Below, one piece after another: positions 1-14,141 of a DNA stretch of 64,000 nt. Under the pieces are notes generated by a model. That model was not told the origin of the DNA. It ran no database searches and saw only the letters and a program-made list of their open reading frames with translations. How positions within the stretch are numbered: the stretch's first letter is position 1; the number at the start of each line of letters is the position of its first letter. Position numbers and translations under genes: made by a program. The DNA comes from Botryotinia globosa (Eukaryota > Ascomycota > Leotiomycetes > Helotiales > Sclerotiniaceae): contig RCSZ01000009.1 of assembly GCA_014898425.1 (NCBI GenBank), positions 1,798,001 to 1,862,000 of the forward strand, in the 5' to 3' direction.

Positions 1-656
1 GAATAAAATCTTCTGAGATATTTATTTTTGTTGGGGGTTATATATAAAATTTTCGAATTAAATTTGATATTAATTATATATATATTTATATAATATCACA
101 AATACTTATAATAATCTTGTTTTTAGATAATATAACTATTATTATTAATATAATATATTAACTAATATATTATATAATAAATAATTATATCAAAACAATA
201 CTTTTTCCTTAATCTTTTTATATTTGTATAATCAATCGAAATTTGAAAAATGCTTTATCAATCTTTTTATTCTTAATTTCATTAATAAAATATAAATTGA
301 ATATTCTAATATTTATAAATATATTTGTAAATTTTATAAATTGAAATATACCATTTTCCATCAATCTATTAACTTCTTTTTGTTTTGATTCAATAAAGAT
401 TATTGATATTTATATATCAACAAATATTATATAACATTCAATATACTTATTATTATTTGGAAAATATATTATTAAATTAAATAATACTATAGATTCTATA
501 AAATATACATTTGCATTATCATTCGAAAAATAAATTTAAAATACAAAAATTACAACTCAAAAAAATGAATATTACTAATATTATAAATCCCTAAATATAT
601 CTACAAATATCTTCTTAAGATTTCTACTACAAATAATAATAAATGAAAAGGAAGAT

Positions 657-685
657 ATAACTTTACCAGATTTTAGTAAAATTAT
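657..685. repeat. 29-bp inverted-repeat motif, RIP-altered copy
   Basis: Begins ATAACTTTACCA and ends TTTAGTAAAATTAT. It is the equivalent of the copy at 16133-16161 in the opposite palindrome arm. Confidence 0.55.
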
Positions 686-3600
686 TTTAATTACATTCCT
701 AGGTATATTTTATATTGTCTGATTTATTATTTATATAAATGTAATAGTCTATTTTTAATACATTGATTATATTACTCATACAGATTATACAAATAATAAT
801 AATTATATCGATTTGATAAATTATTTATTTTAAAATTAATCCTGAAATCGGTTTTGATTTTCTTCCATATACAATTTAATTTAAATAATTTGAAATTCTA
901 TTAAACCACTTATCAATTGTATAATATATATTTTATCCTTTATACTTAATAAATAATACAAATCTATCCATCCTTTGTATTCTCTCTATACCCAAACCTT
1001 CGAATTGATAGATAAATTATATAAAGCCATTATAAATAATTTATTATATTGATTCAAAGTATCAAATATTTGTTTTATAATTTGTAATTTGTAGATCTTA
1101 GATATTGCTTTTTTGATTATTATTTAATATTATAGAACTATAAATATAGATAAATTGGATTCGGATATATATGAATATACTTTAAAAACTAAAAATATTG
1201 GAATTAATCCATTCAATTCTATAATATTGTTTATTACTTTTATAATCATTTGTAATATCATTTTCTTTAAAATAAAATTATTTAGTTTATTTATAATAAT
1301 AATATATACTCTCTTGATAACTATATAATATTATTCAATTATACTAATTAATTAATAAGTTTCAATTAAAACACTTTTTGTTTTTATCAATATAATCACT
1401 ATATATTATACAAATTCTTTATTAACAAAATTCTTTCCAATATTATATATAATATAATTCGAAAAATCAATATAAATATCTATTTAGTATTTTTGAAAAA
1501 TATTAAAGATATATTTTATAATAATGTTGTTTAATTATTATATAGTTTAAAATTATATACTTTTATTGATGATATATAGAATAAAATTGGTGTTGATATA
1601 TCATATTAATTATAATTGAATGATTGAAATCAATATCATTTTGCAAATTGAATTTAAATCGATTTAATAATTTATTATACTTTTAATAATACTAATAGAA
1701 TTTAATAAATTTATCAATCTTAACTTATGAAATATTATTATAGCTAGTTTATTGTAATATTTATAAAAATCTATAAACTAAAAAATAACTAAAACAATAA
1801 TGTAAATAGTATAGTTTTATAATAATAAAATAATATTCGTTATTATCAATAATTTATTATATAAATTGTTATATATTTATACACCAAAGGAGTATCGTAT
1901 ACTTATTACAACGAATGCATAGATAGTTTACTTCTGTATATTATTTAATAATTGAATTGATAATATTATTATAATATATGCTGAGTTTATTTATATTGTT
2001 TAATAATAGAAGGAATAATATCTTTATATTTATAATATAAAATTCAATAATTCCTGATAGTAATTTGAGTTTAATTGATTTGATTGATTCAGTTTTTCTA
2101 ATACTGAATATTATATTTGTAATTCCTATTTGGTTTATATTTAGTGGTATGTTTTTGATAATTGTTTTATATATTATATATTGCTTATAGTCTATTATTG
2201 ATTATTATACTGCAGTTATATTGATAATAATTTCTTGAAATTCTTTTGTATTATATTTATTAATATATATTATATTGTAAACTTGGTATATTAAAATATA
2301 TGTAAAGGATTTATTAATTAAATAGAATATAATCTTTTTATTGTTGATAGATTTGTTTTAGATAAAGAAATTTGAATATAGTTTTTGTATAGATGAATTC
2401 TGAAGTTCGAATTATATGAAATAAACTGCAATTTCGCTATTTGTATTAGGATTAGAGTTTTTAGTAGATTTTTTGTATTTAATAAGAAACTACTCAAAAC
2501 CTTTATTAAAACTATTACTAATACTTTTAAATTGTTTTTTATATTTGTATCATAATTTGTTATACTTCTTTTTATTGTATTAGATTAATCAATAATTATC
2601 CTTTTTACAAACAAAACACTTCTTTTTATTTTGTAATTTGAATGAATATCAATCGCCTTATCTAAAACCTCTGTTCTAACTATATCCTCCTTCATATTGA
2701 TATTTTCAATTGATATAGAATATTATATTTTTACTTGAATAAATTAGCTTTTATATTATAATAGCTAATTAAAGTTCTTTAAAAAGATTTGATATATTAT
2801 TAACTAAACAAAAATAAACTAGAGAGTATATTTGGATTAATATATATATGTTAACAATCTTTTGATAAAATAATTTATTTATTCAAATAACAGTATTAAA
2901 TCCTTTATACAAATAATATAATCTTATCACTATTTATTATAAGCAATAAATGATCGATTTCCTATTATTTTCTAATTCTGTTATAATACTTTTTAATATA
3001 ATAATCTTTTATTATTATATAATATTCCTTTTATATTCAAAACCTTTAAATATAATTTCAAATAGATTATAAATATTTTATATTATATCTGGTATAGCTT
3101 TTAAATTTATATAATAAAAATCAAATATTATATTAATAAATATAATTAATAATATTTTTGGAAGTAGATTTTTAGATATATTAATATATTAATAATTATT
3201 AAGAAATATATTATATTTGTAGATGAAATTGTTATTTTATTTATTATATTTATTATTTTTGTTATAAAGTTTTACAAGATTTCCGAGAAATTAATCAATA
3301 TTTATAACTTTTAATGATAGGTTTGGGAAAATCTCTGAAATGCTTTGATTATATTCTGGATTACTTTCACTGTTTTTTTTATATTGCTTTTTTTTTCACT
3401 ATTATTATTTCTATTATATTTTTGTAGGATATTATTTCTTTTGTTTCTTTTGTTTTTATCTAAATTATTATTATTCTTATATAGAATATTATATAATTGA
3501 TTATCTTTTTCTTTTAATAATAATAATAATTGTAATAATAGAGGATTGATTTATTGAGAGTGTAATAAATAATATTGAATAGTTTTTAAAGGTAATAGAT

Positions 3601-4465
3601 TATTTTGTTAATAAAATAAATATATAATAGATTTGTTGGGTTTGCTATACTTTTGTAAAGAATTGATATTAATTTGATAAGTAAGTTTAGAGTATAAGGG
3701 TGTTTGTAATAATACTTTTTATTTAATATTAATATTCTTTTCTTTATTATTTAAAAATAAAAATCCAGAAATAGTTGTGATTCTTAATAAAACATTTGGT
3801 ATTTGTAGCAATTTGTATTAATTAAAACCTAATAATTTAGATTAATTGTTTATTTGAAATATCTCAGATTCCTTTAATAATATATATACAAATATTCGAA
3901 TGTTTTTTGTAATTATTTTATATTATATATTTTTCAATCGAAATGTAAATTCTTTATCTATAAATATATCTACAATCTTTTTATCAAATTATTCTCTATA
4001 TAATAATCAAATTATATCAATTAAAGTATTATAAACAATTTATATTATATAGATTTTGTATTTTATAATAAACAAATTATATAAATATAGTTTGTATTTG
4101 AGTTTATATAAAAGATGTATGCCAATTGTTTAAAAATATTCTAAAATAAAATATTCGAATATATTAAAATAATTCGATCAAAGCTTGTTATTATAATAAA
4201 TCGAATATTGATATTTATATAATTTATATTTATAGAAATCTTTAATCTCTTTTATATTTATTCCTTTTGTAAGATTAATAAGGTATTCCTATTATTTTAT
4301 AATTAATATATTAAAATTATTAAATAGAATGATTAATAGTATAACCGATTTGGTTATACTTCTAGCAATATCATTATATTTAAACTTATATTCTATAGAA
4401 TTGTTTTCATATAATCCTATTATATTAATAAATAGCAAATAAATAATAAAATAGAATAATTAAAT

Positions 4466-4494
4466 ATAACTTTATCAAAATCTAATAAAATTAT
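4466..4494. repeat. 29-bp inverted-repeat motif, RIP-altered copy
   Basis: Begins ATAACTTTATCA and ends AATAAAATTAT. It is the equivalent, in copy A', of the intact copy at 5722-5750. Confidence 0.55.
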
Positions 4495-4846
4495 ATTTAT
4501 TCAAAAAAGATAGTATTTAACTTAAACTAATAACTACTGATTTATACTCTTCAATATACATTACTTTAAAAAATAAAATGTAAACTAAAATTGAATATAA
4601 AAATTATCACCATATTACTAATTAATTTTAGGTTTTGTTAATATCAAATTATATTGGATTAATACTTAACACAAGAATTATTATTATATTACCAATAATT
4701 TTTATTCATATAAAAGCAGATATCAAACCACATTGAATTAATACAAAAGCTTATACCTCTTCAAAAAAATACTAATCTTAATCATAAACCCACATTACAT
4801 TTGAAATTAAAATACCAGACTTCTGATTTATAATATTATTAATTAA

Positions 4847-5008
4847 TATTGATATCACCATAAGAATAATGAAAACAATATAATACTATAATTCACACTA
4901 TTATAATATTGCTTGAAGTTTTAAAAGCTAGGGCTATAATACATTTATACTATAGTACCGAGGCACTAGCGCAAGCGCTAGTGCGGTCACATGATCCCTG
5001 TCCCGACA
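4847..5008 (-). repeat. 5' LTR of copia copy A' (162 bp)
   Basis: This 162-bp segment is the reverse complement of 5208-5369. The outer part (TGTCGGGACAGGG onward) is nearly identical to that LTR and GC-rich, unlike the AT-rich interior. It contains a perfect 22-bp palindrome built on GCACTAGCGC/GCGCTAGTGC. The last 60 bases have more transitions. Confidence 0.88.
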
Positions 5009-5207
5009 TCAAATAACAATAAAAGTTGTAAATAATATAATAAGGCTAAATAAACTTATTCCTATATTATTGATTTATAGGATATATTCCAGATTAAATA
5101 ATATTAATTCACTAATCGCAATAATCATTTAATATATGAAAACTATAAAAAAAGCTATAATAGAAATATATTATATTCGAATTAAAAGATAAGTTATAAA
5201 GGTATTA
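5009..5207. other. Spacer between two head-to-head copia 5' LTRs
   Basis: About 199 bp of AT-rich DNA separates the two LTRs. Its two halves are not reverse complements, so the palindrome does not run through it. It is probably pre-existing host or older repeat DNA between two insertions. TATTA at 5203-5207 is the left target-site duplication of copy A. Confidence 0.6.
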
Positions 5208-5369
5208 TGTCGGGACAGGGATCATGTGACCGCACTAGCGCTTGCGCTAGTGCCTCGGCACTATAGTATAAACGTATCGTAGCCCTAGCTTTTAGAACCT
5301 CAAGCAATATTACAATAGTATAAATCATAATACTATATTGTCTTCACCATTCCCATAATAATACCAATA
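5208..5369 (+). repeat. 5' LTR of copia copy A (162 bp)
   Basis: Starts TGTCGGGACAGGG and ends ATACCAATA (terminal CA probably mutated to TA). It has the same length as the LTRs at 4847-5008 and 18034-18195. The first 60 bases are GC-rich and almost free of RIP changes, with a 22-bp palindrome. Confidence 0.88.
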
Positions 5370-5721
5370 CTGATTAATGATATTATAGATCAAAAGCCTA
5401 ACACCTTAATTTCAAATATAATATAAATTTATAACTAAGGTTGATATTTCTCTAAAAAAGTATAAGCTTTTATATCAATCCAATATAATTTGATACCTGC
5501 TCTTATATAAATAAAAATTGTTGACAATATAATAATAGTTTTTATATTAAATATTAATTCAATATAATTTGATACTAATAAAATCTGAGATTAATTGATA
5601 ATGTAATAACAACCCTTATATTCAATTTTAGTTTATATTTTATTTTTTAAAACAATATATATTAAAGAATATAAACTAATAACTACCAGCTCGAATTAAA
5701 TATTATCTTTTTCGAACAAAT

Positions 5722-5750
5722 ATAACTTTGCTAGATTTTAGCAAAGTTAT
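5722..5750. repeat. 29-bp inverted-repeat motif (TAGCAAAGTTAT-type hairpin)
   Basis: Two 12-base arms, ATAACTTTGCTA and TAGCAAAGTTAT, separated by 5 bases. Degraded or intact copies of the same 29-bp length lie at 657-685, 4466-4494, 9403-9431, 13375-13403 and 16133-16161. They occur in both the copia and the gypsy elements. Confidence 0.7.
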
Positions 5751-8700
5751 ATTTAATTATTTTATTTTATTACCTATCTATTATTTATCAATATAACAGA
5801 ATTATATGAAGATAACTTTATGGAATATAAACTCAAATACAACAATATTGCTAAAAGTATAGCTGAATTGATTATATTATTAATTATTTTATTTAATAAT
5901 TTTAATATATTGATTGTAAGATGGTAGGAATATTCTATTGATTTTATAAAAGAAATAAATACAAAAAAGATTAGAAATTTCTATAAATATAAATTATATA
6001 AATATCAATATTTGATTTACTATAATAATAAGTTTTGATCGAATTACTTTAATATATTCGAATACTTTATTTCAAAATATTTTCAAACAATTAATATATA
6101 TCTTTTATATAAATTTAGGTATAAATTATACTTATATAGTTTGTTTATTATAAAATATAAGATTTATATAATATAAATTGTTTATAATATTTTAATTGAT
6201 ATAATTCAATTATTATATAGAAAATAATTCAATAAAGAAATTATAAATATACTTATAAATAAGAAATTTATATTTCGATTGAAAAGTATATAGTATAGAA
6301 TAATTGTAAAAAATATTCGAATATTTGTATATATATCATTAAAAGAATTCAAGGTATTTCAAATAAATAATTAATTCGGATTGTTAGATTTTAATTAATA
6401 CAAATTACTACAAATACTAAATGTTTTATTAGAGATTATAACTATTTCTAGATTTCTATTTTTAAATAATAAAAAAAAGGATATTAATATTAAACAAAAA
6501 GTATTATTATAAACACCTTTATATTCTGAATTTATTTATCAAATTAATATCGATTTTTTGCAAAAGTATAATGAATCTAATAAATCTATTATATACTGAT
6601 TCTATTAATAGAATAATCTATTATCTTCGAAAACTATTTAATATTATTTATTATATTCTTAACAAATCAATCCTTTATTATTATAATTACTATTATTATT
6701 AAAGAAAAAAGGTAATCAATTATATAATGTTTTGTATAAAAATAATAATGATTTAGATAAAAACAAAGAAAATAGAGGAAACGATATCCCACAAAAATAT
6801 AACAAAAATAACAACAACAGAAAAAAAAGTAATATAAAAAGAAACAACAAAAACAATTCAAAATATAATCAAAATACTCTGAAAATCTTTTCAAACTTAT
6901 TATCAAAAGTTATAAATATTAATCAATTTTTTTAGAAATCTTACAAAATTTTATAACAAAGATAATAAGTATAATGAACAAAACAATAATTTCGTTTACA
7001 AATATAATATATTTCTTAATAACTATCAATGTATTGATATATTTAAAAATCTATTTCTAAAAGTATTATCAATTATATTTATTGATATAATGTTTGACTT
7101 TTATTATACAAATTTAAAAATTATATTGAATATAATATAAAATATTCATAATTTATTTAAAACTATATTTGAAAACCCTAAATATAAAAAGAATATTATA
7201 CAACAATGGGAAATTATTATACTAAAAAGTATTATAATAAAATCAGAGAATAATAGAAAATCAATTATCTACTACTTATAACAAATAATAATAAGATTAT
7301 ATTATTTATATAAAAAACTCAATATTATTATTTGAATAAATAAATTATTTTATTAAAAGATTGTTAATATATATATATTAATCCAAGTATATTTTCTAAC
7401 TTGTTTTTATTTAGTTAATAATATACTAAATCTTTTTAAAAAACTTTGATTAGTTATTATAATATAGAAGCTAATTTATTCAAGTGAAAATATAATATTT
7501 TATATTAATCAAAAATATTAATATGGAGGAGGATATAATTAGAATAGAGGTTTTAGATAAGACAATCAATATTTATTTAAATTATAAAAAAAAGAAATGT
7601 TTTATTTGTAAGAAGGATAACTATTGATTAATCCGATATAGTAAGGAGAAGTATAATGAGTTGCGATGTAAATATAAGAAATAATTTAAGAGTATTAATA
7701 ATAACTTTGATAAAAATTTTGAATAGTTTTTTATTGAATACAAAGGATTTATCAAAGATTTTGATTTTGATATAAACAATAAAATTGTAGTTTATTTTAT
7801 ATAATTTGAATTTCAGGATTCATTTGTATAAAAACTATATTCGAATTTCTTTACCTAAAACAAATCTATCAATAATAAAAAGATTATATTTTATTTAATT
7901 AATAAGTTCTTTACACATACTTTAATATATCAAATCTACAATATAATATATATTAGCAAATACAATATAAATTTTTTTTAAGGAATTATTGTTAATATAA
8001 TTGTAGTATAATAATTAATAATAAATTATAAGTAATATATAATATATAAAACAATCATTAAAGATATACTATTAAATATAAACCAAACAAGAATTGCAAA
8101 TATAATATTCGATATCAAAAAAACTAAATTAATTGAATCAATTAAACTTAAACTATTATTAAAAACTATCGAATTTTATATTATAAATATAAAGATATTA
8201 TTCCTCCTATTATTAAATAATATAAATAAATTCGATATATATTATAATAATATTATTGATTTAGTTATTAAATAATATATAAAAATAAACTACTCATATA
8301 TTTATTACAATCAGTATATAATACTTCTTTAATATATAAATATATAATAATTTATATAATAAACTATTAATAATAATGAGTACTATTTCATCACTATAAA
8401 ACTATATCATCTATATCATCGTTTTAATCACTCCTTAGCCTATAAACTCCTATAAATACTATAATAAACTAATTATAATAATGTTTTATAAGTTGAGATT
8501 AATAAACTCACTAAATTCTATCAATACTATTAAAAGTATAATAAATCATCAAATCGATTTAAATTCAATCTATGAAATAATATTGATTTCAATCACTCAA
8601 TTATAATTGATGTAATATATATTAATACCAATTCTATTCTATATATTATTAATAAAGGCATACAATTCTAAGTTATATAATAATTAGATAATATTATTAT

Positions 8701-9204
8701 AAAATATATCTTTGATATTCTTTAAAAATACTAAATAAATATTTATATCAATCCTTTAAATTATATTATATATAATATTGGAAAGAATTTTATTAATAAA
8801 GAATTTGTATAATATGTAGTAACTATATTAATAAAAATAAAAAGCATTTCAATTGAAATTTATTAATCAATTGATATAATTAAATAATATTATACAATCA
8901 TCAAAATAGTATATACTATTATTACAAACAAATTAAATAATTTCATTTTGAAAAAAATAATATTATAAATAATTATAAAAGTAATAAATAATATTACAAA
9001 ATCAAATAAATTAATTTTAATATTTTTAATCTTTAAAATATATTCATATATATTCAAATCTAATCTATCTATATCCACAATTTTATAATATCAAATAATA
9101 ATCAAAAAAATAATATTCAAAATTTATAAATTATAAACCACAAAACAAATATCTAATACTTTAAATTAATATAATAAATCATTTATGATAATTTTATATA
9201 ATTT

Positions 9205-9354
9205 TGTCAAGGTATGGGTAAAGACTTATATTATACCATAAGGGTTCTAAATATTATGAAAGGTTGAGGCCCTATTATAGGAAGTAGGGCATACTAAGGG
9301 TATACTAAAGGTTTATATCTGAGGTATAAAAGCAATATAATTAGTGTTGTAATA
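9205..9354 (-). repeat. 3' LTR of the gypsy element (150 bp, strongly RIP-mutated)
   Basis: Aligns base for base, without gaps, to 15650-15799. It carries many C-to-T and G-to-A changes; for example the LTR end GGCGCCGTAACA on the right is AGTGTTGTAATA here. It begins TGTCAAGGTATGGG on the plus strand. Confidence 0.9.
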
Positions 9355-9402
9355 ATATTTTCCTCTTAGAGCTTGTTTATTTCAAACAAACTAAAGCACA
9401 AA

Positions 9403-9431
9403 ATAACTTTGTTATTTTTTAACAAAGTTAT
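9403..9431. repeat. 29-bp inverted-repeat motif inside the gypsy element
   Basis: Begins ATAACTTTGTTA and ends TAACAAAGTTAT, 48 bp inside the 3' LTR. The arms are intact except for compensated transitions. Confidence 0.65.
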
Positions 9432-12400
9432 AAGAAATAGATTCAATATTGATTAAATAAAAACCTAAAATCCTTTGAAATAATATTAGAACAATTTAAT
9501 TTCTATTACAAGATTAAAGCGAATTGTTTTTAAGATAGTAATCAATTAACGGATTTTCTTTGATCTATTTAGTCCCTGTTTAAGAATTATTATTGGTGTA
9601 GTAGTATTTGAGATAATAAGCTTTTTGAATTCAACCTATGTAAATAGATTTGATTTATTTAGATGTACTAAATGAAATACAATAATTATTCCCTTTTAGT
9701 TTTGAAGATCCTTAATTAATTGCTATGATAATAAATAATACTTTTATTTAATATAATAATAAAAACTATATTTATTATAACAATTAAAAATCTTCTTGAA
9801 TTTTTATTACTCAATTTTTTCATATATTTTATTATTTCTTTTGAGAATTCGACCTTGATTTTTACATAATTTGATAATATTAATAATATCTTAATCTAGT
9901 AATTTTGGTAAATAGTGGAGTAATCGAAGTAATGAATTATAAAATATTAAAAAAATCTTAAAATTAATTAAGAGTTGTAATAAACAAATTTATTTATAGA
10001 TTTTGAGGATTTTGTAAAAACTATTCCATTTGTTGTTATTTTTTTTTATTAGGTAATTAATTTTTATATTCTTTGTATTAATCTATATTTTATCATTTTC
10101 TTTATAAAGGGAAACATCGATTCAGATTCTGTTAGCATAGTCTTTGTATTTTTGAATTGATTGAACTATAAACATTTTAAGTTTAATTAAAATAAGATCA
10201 AATCTGTTTGCAATCTTATTAGCTTTGAGAAACTCTCATTTCTTTTGATATAATAGATTCAATGGGATTGATATAGATGGTTTAATTTTGAAATGTAGAT
10301 AATAATTATAATTGGTGAAGAATAAGGATATATCGATGGTTTCTGATATAATATTATTCAATGTAAATTCTATAAATAGAAGTTAATCAGACTAATCGTT
10401 TTAATGAAAGTTTATAAAAACGCGAAGGTATTGCTTTACCATAATATTAATCCTTTTTGTTTAACTATTAGATTTGGAATAAAATAAGGAAGATTGTTTC
10501 AAAGTAATCAATAAATGCTTGGATAGGTGTTTTCAGAATTTAAAAACAAATTGAAAGCTTCTATCAGATATAATATTATTAAAAACATCATACAAATAAT
10601 ATATTTTTTCAATAAATCGATTTATAAGCTTCTTTGTGGATAATCTTATCATTAATATAAAGTATTATATTTTGATTAAATGGTAAACAATTATAATGAT
10701 ATATTGATATTTCTTTTTATAGTATTTATTGATTAATAATAATATAATATAATTAATAAAGATATCTAATTAGGGATAAAATGGTATTGGTAAGGGTTTA
10801 AGAAATCCAGATACAACAAGACAGAAAGCTTTAATATAAAAACAGAATTGACAAGTTTATACAAATATTTCGATTTTTTTAGATATATTGGGTTATCAAT
10901 ATATACAAAAAACAAAATTAATAGTTTTAATATAATCTGAATATCTAATTGATTTAATTAAATATATACAATATATAATCTATATATGAAATTTAATAAA
11001 GAGGGGAATAAAAAGATAATTGTAATAAAAAATCTTATTGTTGATTAATCTATAATTTTATAAAACTATCCAAAGATTCTTTCAAATATTTAGTGATCAA
11101 TAACAAACAAAGGGATTTCGAAATATTGTATATATGGTTATAATTAATTCGAACAATTTGTATACTTTATTAATAAGATTGTTGATTAGTTTATTAGTAT
11201 TAGAAATAATTATATTTATTGGGATTATAATCAGATTTAAATCGCTACTTGTTTATTGAATAATATCCTTAAATATAGTAATATTAAATATCTGTTTTGA
11301 AAAGATTATCTATAAGTAGTTTTTGATTTGATTATTATTAGAATCGGTGTGTGTTAGATAATCTTTAATTTTGTAATTTAAAGTGTTGGGGCGAATAGTT
11401 TTATAATTGGGTTGATATATAATACAAAAATTGAATCCCAATAAGAATTCGGTCTATTTAGCTTATTATTGGTTTAGTATTTTTATTAATATAAAATATT
11501 CGAGATTTTTATAATCGATAATAATTTCAAATAATTTTTAAATACTATATAATTCCAGCCTTCATTTTTTTAATGATTTTATAATCACTAGAAATTCTTT
11601 ATTATAAATTTTATAATTATATTTAATAATATTATATTTTAATAAAAAATATGTTATTAGATATAAATTTCTTTTATTATTATATTACAAAAAAATATTA
11701 TCTACGGTTTAATTAAAAACATCGATTTCGATTATTATATAATAATAATAATCAAATATAATAAGGATTGAAATAAAGGAGAAAATATTCTTCAATATTA
11801 TAAAAGTGTTTTTTTATTCAAAGTTCTAACTTTACATTTTCTTTTTTTTTAGAAAGTGATTAAAGGATTCCACAATCTTAGAAAAATTGCGAATAAAATA
11901 TTAATAAAAATTAGCAAATCTAAAGAAATATTAAAAATCTTTAAATTTAATTAATAATTTCTAATTGAGTATAATATCGATTTTCTCTAGATTTATTTTT
12001 ATATTTCCTAGGGTAATAATTAAATCGAAGTATTTGATTCTTTTCGTTTCGAATTTGTATTTGTTAATATCAATTTATAATCTAATATTGATTAATTATT
12101 GAATAATCTTATAAATATATTCTTTGTGATTTATAATGTTTTTAGAATAAATCAAAATATTATCTAAATATACTGTGTAAATTCTATTTAAAAAATCGAA
12201 AAGAATATGATTGATATAATTCTGAAACAAGGTTAATATATTATAAAATCCGAAAGGTATTATTAATAATTCGAATAAATCGAAACAAATAATAAAAACA
12301 GTTTTCTATTTGTAATTCTTTGCAATTCGTAATTTATTAAAAACAATAATAATATCAAGTTTGGTGTAGATTTTAGTATAATATAAAATATCAAGGGTTT

Positions 12401-13374
12401 TTTTAATTAATGGTAGAGGGTATTAATTTTTAATAATAATATTGTTTAAACCCTAATAGTTTTAATAAATCTAAATATCTTTTCCTGATTTAATAATTAA
12501 AAGAAATAAAATGATTAATTGAGAGTAAGATTTCTAAATAAATCTTTTATTTAAATTGTTATTAAACTATTTGTAAATAATTTGAAGTTTAGTTGGGGAT
12601 ATTAAATGGTTTTTGTTATATGGTGGTTCCTTATCTAATATAACTTCGATTTTGTAATCCTATAAACATTGTAATAGAAATTCGTTGATAAAAGAGGGTA
12701 GGAATTCCGGATATAAGTTATAAAACTAAAAAGGCAATTTATTTTAAATCTCTAATATAAAAGGAATAGATTGATTTGTTTTTTTTATAAATTTATTAAT
12801 ATTATTATTTATTAAACCTCAATATAATTAAATAAAATCCTTAATTATCATATAGTATAAATCACAAATTCTATTTAATTCATTTTAGGATACTTTTGTA
12901 ATATAAACATTATTGTTTTTATAGAATTATATAAAACTATTAATTATAAAAAACTTTATATTTTATATTTCAGGGCGAATATTTTATATAATATCAAGCA
13001 ACTCGCTTAAGGGATTTGATAACAATAATAATAATAAAAATAAAATATTCTGATTTTGTAATGGTTTTTTATACTTTCTGAAATTAGTAATAAATCGAAT
13101 TAAAATTGATTTTAAGAATAAATGATTAGGGATTATCCTAACTCGAATATTCGCTTTATTATCAATACAATAAATATAATAAAGATTTTTGTTTTTATTA
13201 TTTTCAAGATTAATAATATCAAGGTTTTTTTAAATATTTAGGGCCTTGATAGATTCGAAAATTATTGATTGATTTTAAAATAACAAAAATTTAATTTCGA
13301 AGTTTTTGTTAATAATGTTTTCTATAGAAACTGATCTCAAAACAAGTTTTTATAAAAATAATTTAAAATCGATT

Positions 13375-13403
13375 ATAACTTTGCTATTTTTTAACAAAGT
13401 TAT
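13375..13403. repeat. 29-bp inverted-repeat motif inside the gypsy element
   Basis: Begins ATAACTTTGCTA and ends TAACAAAGTTAT. It lies in the middle of the minus-strand element, far from either LTR. Confidence 0.65.
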
Positions 13404-14082
13404 CTTACAATTATTAAATATATCAAAAATAATAATTACTATAATATCAATAAAATAATAATATCTTAAATAATATATGGATACAAATTTGAGTATTATT
13501 ACTAACCAATCGATAATAAGGTTATAACATTGAAATCAAAAAAGATTGAAAATTAATGGATTTATAATTGATAGAATAATAATATAAAACAAATTAATCT
13601 TTTAATAATTATTAATTCGTATATCCAAAAATGTATACCAAAAAAAAATATCAAAAGATTTTCTATTAGTTAGGAGTAAATAACAAATATAGAAAAAGGA
13701 TTATATAAATATTTGGAATTTGAAAACAATTTTTTTATCAATAAAGTTATAGTTTACAATTCTATTATCTATAAAACTAACAAACAGAATAATTATATTA
13801 AATATAAAAAAGATTTTTATTGAGATTTTAAAAGATTTATTATTTATTATTCTAAAATATAAAGGATCCCTAAATATAATTGATTTTTTAATTTATAAAA
13901 ATAAATTTCTTATAAAAAATCTCGATTTGTGATTATAAACCAAGGTTAATCTTTTGATATACTAGACTAAGAAATAGAGTTTTTATTTTCCTTTAAATGA
14001 ATAGATCCCTTAATATACCCTTCTAGGTTAAGTTTTTAAGCAAAACTAAAAAGGATCGATGAGGTATAGTGTAATGGTGTAG

Positions 14083-14141
14083 CTGGGAAACGGTTGGTGG
14101 GTGGGAAATGGTTGGTAAGCGGGAAATGGTTGGTAGACAGA
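14083..14141. repeat. Short tandem repeat of about 18 bp, three units, inside the gypsy element
   Basis: Three units of the form GYGGGAAAYGGTTGGTRR in a row. The local GC is far above the surroundings. On the minus strand one frame gives a repeated YQPFP-type peptide, so it may have been a Pro/Gln-rich part of gag. It looks less RIP-affected than its flanks. Confidence 0.6.

Larger units (their letters stand above)
1..5008 (-). mobile_element. Ty1/copia LTR retrotransposon copy A' (RIP-degraded, runs off left edge)
   Basis: Read on the minus strand, this stretch aligns along its whole length with copia copy A on the right (5208-9204, then 15805-about 16800 beyond the gypsy insertion). Around position 1141 it matches the reverse complement around 9064, and position 4200 matches 6005. 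Its 5' LTR is at 4847-5008; the 3' part lies outside the window. Differences between copies are mostly C/T and G/A, as RIP produces, and no usable reading frame survives. The orientation is inferred from copy A, whose zinc-knuckle, protease-like and RNase H remnants read outward from the shared centre. Confidence 0.85.

Noticed and set aside
6667..6935. Overlapping short open frames on both strands in the AT-rich block
   Set aside because: They are Lys/Asn or Phe/Tyr/Ile-only products of RIP-altered retrotransposon DNA; the plus-strand one is only a gag remnant.
8890..9078. 62-codon minus-strand frame resembling a membrane protein
   Set aside because: It is antisense to copia copy A, and its hydrophobicity comes from AT-rich codons. 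The same sequence appears broken in the other copy near 1141.
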